Below, piece after piece: positions 1 through 6,155 of a stretch of DNA of 33,925 nucleotides. The notes below the pieces were generated by a model that had not been told where the DNA came from, searched no databases, and saw only the letters and a program-made list of their open reading frames with translations. This stretch comes from Bacillota bacterium (GTDB lineage Bacteria > Bacillota > Sulfobacillia > Sulfobacillales > Sulfobacillaceae). Position 1 is the stretch's first letter, and each line of letters begins with the position of its first letter. Position numbers and translations under genes: made by a program. The stretch covers positions 1 to 33,925 of the forward strand of contig JAJZZH010000233.1 in NCBI GenBank assembly GCA_021797675.1, written 5' to 3'.

Positions 1-1
1 A

Positions 2-238
2 ACATTGCGATTTCTCGACGATCTCACCGTACCCTTCACCAATAATCTCGCGGAACGCGCCTTGCGCATGTTGAAAGTGCGCCAGCACATCTCCGGATCG
101 TTTCGAAGCTCCAAAGGGGCCGAGCGTTTCGCGACGATCCGGGGTTACCCCCAAACGGCACGCCAGCAGGGCCAATCCCTATGGGAGGTGCTGCGCTCCG
201 TCGTGGGAGGCCAGCCGTGGGAACCCGACACCGGATAA
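2..238 (+). pseudogene. IS66-family transposase, C-terminal fragment (cut by window edge)
   Basis: The reading frame is open from the first bases of the window, so the 5' part lies outside. The visible ~78 residues match the end of the IS66 DDE transposase domain. They include a FLDDLTVPFTNNLAERALR stretch, where the conserved Asn-Asn-x-Ala-Glu-Arg segment carries the last acidic catalytic residue. This is followed by K-R-Q-x-I-S-G-x-F-R-S, a G-A-x-x-F segment and a T-A-R-Q-Q-G-Q-S helix. The protein stops at TAA 236-238, without the extra C-terminal domain some IS66 transposases have. I cannot tell whether the gene is intact upstream. No clear IS66 terminal repeat was found downstream. The family call is fairly certain; whether it is active is unknown. 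Confidence 0.8.
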
Positions 239-719
239 CCACCCGGGCTAGTTTTCGGTGCCGTACACGATGGCGCGAGGTGGGAGAGATTCCATCGACC
301 GACAGGGATGGCCACCACCATCCCTACTCGGTGTTGCGCTGCTAAGAGAGAATCGCGGCCAACCAAACCGTTACTTGCTTACCCTTGAGTTTGGTGGGTG
401 GTATACCTAAATAGTTACCAATAATCTCGGCGAAACCGGCTTAGGTACCCACATGGGCAAGTTTGAGTTTCGTATAGCCTTCCTGAACGTGCCCCAACTT
501 GCCCGAACGTACGTCTTGCCCGGAAAAGCTTTCGGAGGCACACTAAAGGGGAATCCCCCGGCCATTGCCCTTTAGGCACCGGGTGCCGGCACTTCGTCAA
601 TTCCCCCGCCGCCCGGAGGCCAGGAATATTCGGGAGTGCATTGCGCGGCGCCTCAAGCCGCCGGATCGGGTTCATTCGAGCGGATTTCGTTTTGCTTTGC
701 CGTGAAAGGAGAGGCCCCG
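239..719. other. Gene-free stretch with degenerate IS remnants
   Basis: I see no convincing gene in these 481 bases. A perfect 8-bp inverted repeat with a 6-base loop lies at 304-325 (AGGGATGG/CCATCCCT) but has no following T-run. A 13-base exact copy of the transposase-coding sequence at 38-50 (ACCAATAATCTCG) recurs at 417-429. There it reads T-N-N-L-G-E in the plus frame, which resembles the IS66 TNNLAER segment before similarity disappears and the frame stops near 573. This suggests a decayed second IS66 copy. The sequence just before the aldo/keto reductase holds its Shine-Dalgarno site (AAAGGAG, about 708-714). Confidence 0.4.
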
Positions 720-1721
720 ATGGAATATCGCTACATGGGAAAGAGCAATTTGCGCGTCAGCAACATCTGCCTGGGGACGATGCATTTTGGTCCCAAAACG
801 ACAGAAAAAGAGGCGTTCGCGATCATGGATCGCGCACTCGAAATGGGGATCAACTTTTTCGATACCGCCAACGTCTATGGCAGCGACGCGCTGCGGTCGG
901 AAGAAATCCTCGGCCGCTGGTTCGCGCAAGGAGGAGGTCGGCGCGACCAGGTCGTGTTGGCCACCAAAGTCTACGGAGAGATGGCACGGGGGGCCCAGGT
1001 TTCCCCCAATGAAGCGCCGGGAATCTCGCTGTACAAGGTCCGCAAACACATCGAAGACTCGCTCCGGCGGCTGAAGACCGATCATATCGACCTGTACCAG
1101 GTGCATCATATCGATCGCCGCATTGCGGACACCGAATACTGGACCATCTTTGATCAATTGGTCCACAGCGGAAAAATCCTCTACACGGGCACCAGCAATT
1201 TCCCGGGCTGGGGACTGGCCAAATTGCAAGCGGCCGCGGAGCACCGGGGACAGATTGGCATCGTGTCTGAACAGGCGCAGTATAACCTTCTCAGCCGGTA
1301 TCCGGAATTGGAAGTCATTCCTGCCGCGAAAGCCTATGGCATCGGCATTATGGTGTACATGCCCCTCGCCGGCGGATTGCTCACGGGCAAAAAGCCCGCC
1401 GTTCCAGGGTCGCGCACCGAGGCCGTAGCCAAAGAATACGCCATGGGAGCTCGACTGGACGACCAGTTGGCCGAGTACTCTCGGCTCTGCCAAGCCATCG
1501 GCGAGCCGGAATCCGCGGTCGCCATCGCCTGGACCTTGGCCAACCCGGCAGTCTATTCCGCCATTGTCGGCGTGCGCACGCTCGCGCATCTGGACGGTTT
1601 GGAACACGCTTCGACGTTGAAGCTCGCCCGCGATGTCATCGCGCGCTTGTCGCAGCTGTTCAATATCAACGCGGGCCGGCCGCTGCGTCCCGGCCCCGCG
1701 CCAGAGGCATTTGCCTGGTAG
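720..1721 (+). CDS. Aldo/keto reductase
   Basis: A 333-aa cytoplasmic NAD(P)H-dependent aldo/keto reductase of the (beta/alpha)8 fold, expected to interconvert a carbonyl and an alcohol on a sugar or small aldehyde. The AKR catalytic tetrad is visible: Asp48 and Tyr53 in FFDTANVYG, Lys83 in LATKVYG and His129 in LYQVHHID. The late segment with G-V-R-T and L (around 280-290) fits the cofactor 2'-phosphate/adenine loop. I chose ATG 720 because AAAGGAG precedes it by a short spacer; an upstream in-frame ATG at 636 has no such site and would add non-homologous residues. The gene stands alone on the plus strand and converges on the catabolic cluster. A role in the same sugar pathway is possible, but only by proximity. 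It is close to the AKR11/AKR12-type or aryl-alcohol-dehydrogenase-like branch; the substrate is unknown. Confidence 0.9.
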   Translation: MEYRYMGKSNLRVSNICLGTMHFGPKTTEKEAFAIMDRALEMGINFFDTANVYGSDALRSEEILGRWFAQGGGRRDQVVLATKVYGEMARGAQVSPNEAPGISLYKVRKHIEDSLRRLKTDHIDLYQVHHIDRRIADTEYWTIFDQLVHSGKILYTGTSNFPGWGLAKLQAAAEHRGQIGIVSEQAQYNLLSRYPELEVIPAAKAYGIGIMVYMPLAGGLLTGKKPAVPGSRTEAVAKEYAMGARLDDQLAEYSRLCQAIGEPESAVAIAWTLANPAVYSAIVGVRTLAHLDGLEHASTLKLARDVIARLSQLFNINAGRPLRPGPAPEAFAW

Positions 1722-1797
1722 GGGATTGCTCGGACAGCAAGCGCCTCGCTATGATGGTCGGCACCAAGCCCGGCCGCCAGGTAGGGTCCTTCACCAG

Positions 1798-1838
1798 CCT
1801 TGGTCGTGAGGAGATGGCCCAAACCCTCACGGCCAAGG
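1798..1838. terminator. 14-bp hairpin between convergent genes (candidate bidirectional terminator)
   Basis: The left arm 1798-1811 (CCTTGGTCGTGAGG) pairs with the right arm 1825-1838 (CCTCACGGCCAAGG) over 14 bp with one G.U wobble and a 13-base loop. It sits in the 126-base gap between the 3' ends of the aldo/keto reductase and the SDR gene, where one symmetric hairpin could end both transcripts. Neither side carries a clear U-tract, so intrinsic termination is not certain; it could instead protect the 3' ends. Confidence 0.45.
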
Positions 1839-1847
1839 CCTCGCCGC

Positions 1848-2630
1848 CTAGACGATTAACGCTCCGCCGTCGACGGGTAGGATCGCGCCGGTAATGTAGC
1901 TCGCCTCGTCGGAGACCAAAAAACGAACCAGGGCGGCCATCTCTTGCGGGGTGCCCGGACGCGGGATCGGCTGCCAGCCGGATGCGCGTTCGGGCACCCC
2001 GCTCCGTTGCCAAGCCGCGCGCTGGCCCTCGTGGTCGCGGTTGATGTCGGTCTCGACCCCGCCTGGCGCCACGGCATTCACGCGAACGTGATAGGGGGCG
2101 AGCGCTACCGCCAACGCCCGGGTTAAGCCGTCTACCCCGGCCTTCGAGGCGATATAATGCACCTGATGGGGTGTCGCGATCGCCGTCGACACGGTGGAAA
2201 TATTCACCACGGCACCTCGGTTTCGCTGCCGGAAGTTGGGCAGGAGCGCTCGTACCATGAAGAACATGGCCGACAAATTGACCTCCAGCGTCTCATGCCA
2301 CAAGGCATCGGTAATATGTTCCAGATCCTCGAATGGGCAGATGCCCGCGTTATTGACCAAAATATCGACGCCGGCGTGGCGCGCTAGGACCTCGGCTACC
2401 GCCGTGTTGACTCTTTCCGATTGTGCGACGTCGACCGGGTACAGCGCCACCCGGCCCCCATCCTGGTGATTTAGATCGCGGATCAGGGCCTCGGCCCTGG
2501 CATCCGGATTGCGGTCAAAAATCGCCACCGCCGCCCCCGCTTCCGCCAGGGCGCACACAATGCCCGCGCCGATGCCGTGACCACCTCCGGTGACAATTGC
2601 CACGCGCCCGGATAACGGTGTGGGATTCAT
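1848..2630 (-). CDS. SDR-family NAD-dependent oxidoreductase
   Basis: A 260-aa classical short-chain dehydrogenase/reductase. It has the Rossmann motif TGGGHGIG (14-21), Asp39 at the end of beta-2 (FDRN), which favours NAD over NADP, NNAG (93-96), Asn118, a Ser-rich strand (NISTVST, 143-149) and the catalytic YIASK (Tyr159, Lys163). The C-terminal G-x-I-L-P-V-D-G-G is typical. ATG 2630 is preceded by GGGAGAGCCC. The same 11 bases ATGGGCTCTCC occur at 2629-2639 and 2719-2729, an apparent short duplication that includes the ribosome-binding region. It is the last gene of the minus-strand cluster, about 100 bases after the rhamnonate-dehydratase-like gene. By family and context it could be an aldose 1-dehydrogenase or a 2-keto-3-deoxy-acid 4-dehydrogenase of the non-phosphorylated L-rhamnose route. 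The substrate is inference. Confidence 0.9.
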   Translation of the reverse strand: MNPTPLSGRVAIVTGGGHGIGAGIVCALAEAGAAVAIFDRNPDARAEALIRDLNHQDGGRVALYPVDVAQSERVNTAVAEVLARHAGVDILVNNAGICPFEDLEHITDALWHETLEVNLSAMFFMVRALLPNFRQRNRGAVVNISTVSTAIATPHQVHYIASKAGVDGLTRALAVALAPYHVRVNAVAPGGVETDINRDHEGQRAAWQRSGVPERASGWQPIPRPGTPQEMAALVRFLVSDEASYITGAILPVDGGALIV

Positions 2631-2730
2631 GGGCTCTCCCGCCTTCCTTCTCGATGCTCTTCGTCTGTGGTCGATGGCGCCCGGGTCTCTCGCCGCGCCA
2701 CATCCTCGGCTGCCGACGATGGGCTCTCCG

Positions 2731-3849
2731 TCAGATCGCGTAGCGGATACCCAGTCCCGGCTCTTCGGACGGATTAATCACCCCGCCCGCCGGGTCCGGG
2801 ACCCCGGCGATCACCACCTGCGGACGGCCCCGCTCGCGGTCCCAGGTACGGACCCACTCGGCATAGGGGGCATTGACCTGGCTCTTGATCAAGTGCAGGC
2901 CGGCGGCCGTAAGCCCCCCGGCGTGAGGCACCACCGCCAGATGGTAGGCCGAGGCCAGGTGGCAAATCCGCCGCGTCTCGCTGATGCCCCCAACCCAAGC
3001 TAAATCGGGCTGCAAGATCGTGACGCCGCCGGTTTCGATAAGGTCGCGAAACCCCCACCGCGTATATTCGTGTTCGCCAGTGGCGATGGCGACCGGACTC
3101 GAATGCTTGCCCAAGGCTTCATAACCGCGATAGTCGTCGGGAGGGAGCGGCTCTTCAATCCAGCGCACGTCGTAGCGCTCCACCGCTTCGCGCATGCGAA
3201 GCGTGTACTCGACGTCCCACGCCATATAGCAGTCAAGCAGGATTTCGCGGTCGGGTCCGATCGCCTCTCGGCAGTCCTGAATCAGCACCAGGTTTTGCCG
3301 GATTCCCGTCTTGCCGTCCGCCGGGCCGTGGGGCATCGCCAGCTTTATCCCCACTCCCGCAAACTCTTTCCAGTCCTCGGGGTCGTTGGTGGTCTGATAG
3401 ACGGGAATCTCGGCCTTGGTGGATCCCCCCAAGAGCTTATAGACGGGCAGCCCCTGCGCTTTGCCTATCACGTCCCAAAGCGCCATATCCACGCCACTGA
3501 GGGCAAATAGGGGGAGCCCCTTGCGGCCGTAGGGCAGCGATGCGCGATACATCTGATCCCATAGGCGCTCGATATCGTACGCGTCCTGTCCGATTAAAAG
3601 ATGCGCCAAATGCTCACCGACGATGGCACGAACCGCCTCCCCGCCGCCGGTCACGCCGTATCCGATCACCCCGTCGTCGGTGGTAAGGCGGATGAGCACT
3701 TCAAAAAATGGGGCCGTCCACGAGGACCGACGCCGATAGTATTCGGGATATATGGACATCGGATTGGCAATCACCGCTTCCCCCAACCACGAGGGGCCGG
3801 GGTGATCGGGATGCACAATCCGTTCGACATCTACCTTCACAATCTTCAT
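2731..3849 (-). CDS. Enolase-superfamily sugar-acid dehydratase, L-rhamnonate-dehydratase-like
   Basis: A 372-aa mandelate-racemase/enolase-superfamily enzyme predicted to dehydrate an aldonic acid to its 2-keto-3-deoxy acid in the cytoplasm. The N-terminal capping domain contains A-N-P-M-S-I-Y-P-E-Y, similar to the PMS-Y segment of RhmD. The barrel carries the Mg ligands in order: Asp in LLDCYMAWDVEY, Glu in WIEEPLPPDDY and Glu in ATGEHEYTRWGF. The GEHEYT His and a later His in VVPHAGG correspond to the RhmD active-site pair, and MPHGPADGK matches the HWGPHDG loop of rhamnonate dehydratases. ATG 3849 follows AAAGAGGAGG closely. An unusual tandem repeat carrying copies of that ribosome-binding sequence lies immediately upstream. 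L-fuconate or a related 6-deoxy or pentonic acid is an alternative substrate. No aldolase or hydrolase for the product is present here. Confidence 0.8.
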   Translation of the reverse strand: MKIVKVDVERIVHPDHPGPSWLGEAVIANPMSIYPEYYRRRSSWTAPFFEVLIRLTTDDGVIGYGVTGGGEAVRAIVGEHLAHLLIGQDAYDIERLWDQMYRASLPYGRKGLPLFALSGVDMALWDVIGKAQGLPVYKLLGGSTKAEIPVYQTTNDPEDWKEFAGVGIKLAMPHGPADGKTGIRQNLVLIQDCREAIGPDREILLDCYMAWDVEYTLRMREAVERYDVRWIEEPLPPDDYRGYEALGKHSSPVAIATGEHEYTRWGFRDLIETGGVTILQPDLAWVGGISETRRICHLASAYHLAVVPHAGGLTAAGLHLIKSQVNAPYAEWVRTWDRERGRPQVVIAGVPDPAGGVINPSEEPGLGIRYAI

Positions 3850-3856
3850 TACACTT

Positions 3857-3961
3857 TGCCTCCTCTTTAGGACTTGCAGGCCTGCCTCCTCTTTAGGACT
3901 TGCCGGCCTGCCTCCTCGCTAGGCCTTGCAGGCTTGCCCCGCGCTCTAGGGCTTGCCGGCT
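3857..3961. repeat. Four tandem 26-27-bp repeats, each carrying a Shine-Dalgarno-like core
   Basis: Units are 3857-3882, 3883-3908, 3909-3934 and 3935-3961. Units 1 and 2 differ at one base, unit 3 at a few, and unit 4 is the most diverged. Read on the minus strand, each ends in a sequence like AAAGAGGAGGCA, and the copy nearest the ATG at 3849 is the working ribosome-binding site. The unit length (26) is not a multiple of three and the region is non-coding. Similarity decays with distance from the start codon, as expected if the array grew from the gene-proximal end. Confidence 0.8.
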
Positions 3962-4045
3962 TGGCTCGCAGGACTGGCACCGGGCTCGCCCGCCGGCCAT
4001 CACCCCTCCCAACCCCCGGTGGCGCCAAAATCCCGCCCCGGACCG

Positions 4046-5212
4046 CTAGCGGGCGTAGCGGGCCAGCGTGCGCCCGGCGGCAATTCCCTCGGCAGGCGTC
4101 AGCCACGGCGGGAGGCTGACGCGTATCCCTGACCCGTCGGGTTTCACAATCATCCGGGCATGTTCCCACACGTGTCGGGCCGCCCGGCCGGGGTCGCCCA
4201 CCGCCACATGCCACAGCGGGCCGCTTCCGGTGAGCTCCGCTCCTCCGGCTTGGCCAAACCCCTCGCCAAAAGCCTCCCCCACCTCCTGGTAACGGCGCAT
4301 GATGGTCGCTTCGTCCCACTGTTGGCGAAAAGTGATGGCCGCCGCCAAACCCACCGTCACCGACCAATCCCGCGTGCCGTATTCGTAGCGCCAGGCACCG
4401 TCGCGCCCGAACGGCCGGCCATCCTCGGCGCGGATCATCGGTGCTCCCGCCTGGGGTCCGTCCAATTCCGCCAGCGCCCGGGGACTGACCCATAACACGC
4501 CAGACCCGGCCGGACCGAAGAGCCACTTATGCCCCGGGAACACATAGAAATCCACCCCCGGAACCAAGAGCGGCCAGCGGGTGCCGGCCGCGTGCGAGCC
4601 ATCGACCAAAACCCAGAGCGCAGGCCGCACGAGTCCATCGAGGATCCGGGCCAAGTCAATGGCCACGCCGCTTTGGTGGCTTACCGAAGACAGTGCCAAC
4701 AGCCGCGTGCGGGGGGTAAGCAGGCGCTGAACCGATCGAACCCAGTCTGCCTCCCTGCCGGCCGTGGGGAAGGTGGCGGTGTCCACTGCCACCCCATACA
4801 ATGCCTTCAGGCGTTCTAAGGGAAAGAGAAGCGCTCCATGCTCGTCCGCCGTGGTCAGGATGCGGTCACCGGCGTGCCATCGGACGCTGGTCAAGGCAAA
4901 GTTGATGCCATCGGTGGCGTTGCCAGTCAGCGCCACCGATCGGGCATCGGTCTTAAGCCAGTCTGCCAGCACCTTGCGCGCACGGTCCTGGGCGGCCATC
5001 ATCTCGAAATACCCATTGGCTCCAGCCACTCCCACACTGGCTCCCGGGCCGGCCGCCATCCACTCGCGGCGCAGGCGTTCCACGGTTTCCGTCACTACCT
5101 GCAGGGCGGGACCCAAGGTCCCGCTATTCAGATACGTGACTCCCGCATTGAGCGGGCACTCGGCGCGCCACCGCGCCCAAAACTCAGTCGATTCCCCGCG
5201 GTCCTGGTCCAC
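4046..5212 (-). CDS. Class V aminotransferase-fold PLP enzyme (IPN-epimerase/cysteine-desulfurase-like)
   Basis: A ~388-aa fold-type I PLP enzyme. The start of the fold is clear (TYLNSGTLGP, 26-35). The PLP-contact segment LVDGSHAAG carries the Asp that binds the pyridine nitrogen, and the Schiff-base lysine is about Lys229 in FPGHKWLFGPAGSG. LSSVSHQSG precedes them, and a C-terminal small domain ends in GIRVSLPPW. No cysteine-desulfurase active-site Cys loop is apparent, so an aminotransferase, lyase or epimerase activity on an amino or sugar substrate is more likely. GTG 5212 is chosen (GGGGGA eight bases upstream); a TTG at 5275 would add an Arg/Gly-rich, non-homologous stretch. It lies 82 bases after the preceding gene. 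Its place in a sugar cluster is unusual and the substrate is not predictable from sequence. Confidence 0.82.
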   Translation of the reverse strand: MDQDRGESTEFWARWRAECPLNAGVTYLNSGTLGPALQVVTETVERLRREWMAAGPGASVGVAGANGYFEMMAAQDRARKVLADWLKTDARSVALTGNATDGINFALTSVRWHAGDRILTTADEHGALLFPLERLKALYGVAVDTATFPTAGREADWVRSVQRLLTPRTRLLALSSVSHQSGVAIDLARILDGLVRPALWVLVDGSHAAGTRWPLLVPGVDFYVFPGHKWLFGPAGSGVLWVSPRALAELDGPQAGAPMIRAEDGRPFGRDGAWRYEYGTRDWSVTVGLAAAITFRQQWDEATIMRRYQEVGEAFGEGFGQAGGAELTGSGPLWHVAVGDPGRAARHVWEHARMIVKPDGSGIRVSLPPWLTPAEGIAAGRTLARYAR

Positions 5213-5294
5213 CTTGCCTGTCCCCCGTTTCGTCTCCCCCCGGGTGCGCCGAACCCCCCCGCCTCGTCGACGCAAACCGATATCCTATACGCCG

Positions 5295-6038
5295 TTAAAG
5301 GACGATACCCGCGGGATATCGTTCGCCCACCGCAGGGTCGTACAAACCCACCACGTGGTCGGCCGCCCGCCGCAAGCGGGCGTACACTCTGAGGCATTCG
5401 GCGCGGTCTTCGGCGATGCCAGGCGGGTGATCGTAAAGCCAATTGTCGCCGTAAAATACGGCATCGGTAAAGGCGTAGCGCCCGGTTGGCGTCTCGGCCC
5501 ACACCACCAGGGAACTTCGATGGTGACAGCCCGCCCATGACACCCGGACCCCTGGCGCCACCGCGTCCTCGTCATGGGTCAAGATCAGCCGTTCCGATAA
5601 GTCGCTTTCTAAGCGCACCAGAATCGGTGAGGGAATCGCCCGCTCCCTGGCCGCCCGCGCCACCGCCCATTCGGGAGCATGAAAGTCAATCCATCCCCGC
5701 CGAGAAAGGTAGAGATACGCGCGAGGAAACTGGTCAAGGTTGCCGACCGCATAGGCTTGAAGCGGCGTCACGATGACGCGCGTTACCCCTTCGGGCTCGA
5801 CCCCCATCGCCCGCAGCGCGGTCAAGACGCCCCCCGGCGGCCGGTCCTCGAGGTCCGGCAAGAGTCCCCCGTCGTCAGCGGGAGCCCCCGTGTTGATCAG
5901 CACGGTTTCCCCCGCCCCCTCCAGAATCACCATCCACAGGGTAAGCGGCAGCGTCTTCCCAAAGCGATCCATCCAAAATACTTCCGGTCCCGGCACCCGC
6001 ATCTGCCCTACCTTGAGGCAGCGGATTCGCGTGATCAA
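5295..6038 (-). CDS. Metallo-beta-lactamase-fold protein without the metal-binding motif
   Basis: A 247-aa protein whose order of elements follows AHL-lactonase-like MBL hydrolases: strand WMVILEGAGETVLINTGA (34-51), a helix, then VIVTPLQAYAVGN where HxHxDH should be. Aligning T90 with the Thr of a THxHxDHxG motif places Pro91, Gln93, Tyr95 and Ala96 at the positions of the two His, the Asp and the next His. Later, SWAGCHHRSS and FTDAVFYGDNW mark the GHTPGH-like and GD-like segments with a His and an Asp kept, but the final His is replaced (VVGLYDP). TTG 6038 is preceded by GGGGAGAGCC. The protein is therefore probably not a normal binuclear hydrolase. It may be a redesigned lactonase or isomerase, or a binding protein. 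Given its neighbours, a lactone or sugar ligand is conceivable but unproven. Confidence 0.75.
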   Translation of the reverse strand: MITRIRCLKVGQMRVPGPEVFWMDRFGKTLPLTLWMVILEGAGETVLINTGAPADDGGLLPDLEDRPPGGVLTALRAMGVEPEGVTRVIVTPLQAYAVGNLDQFPRAYLYLSRRGWIDFHAPEWAVARAARERAIPSPILVRLESDLSERLILTHDEDAVAPGVRVSWAGCHHRSSLVVWAETPTGRYAFTDAVFYGDNWLYDHPPGIAEDRAECLRVYARLRRAADHVVGLYDPAVGERYPAGIVL

Positions 6039-6155
6039 CGGCTAGGCTCTCCCCTCGTGGAAGGCACCCCGCTCACTCCCGCCATCATACCGCGCCCGCT
6101 AGGCCACCCAACGACGTACGGCTCATCCGCCTTCGCGGTCCCGCCCTGCGTCTTG

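Noticed and set aside
304-325. Perfect 8-bp hairpin as a terminator of the transposase gene
   Set aside because: No T-run follows and it lies 66 bases past the stop codon; kept only as a note.
672-1607. Long open frame on the minus strand across the aldo/keto reductase
   Set aside because: It is an antisense shadow in GC-rich DNA; the plus-strand protein has all four AKR catalytic residues.
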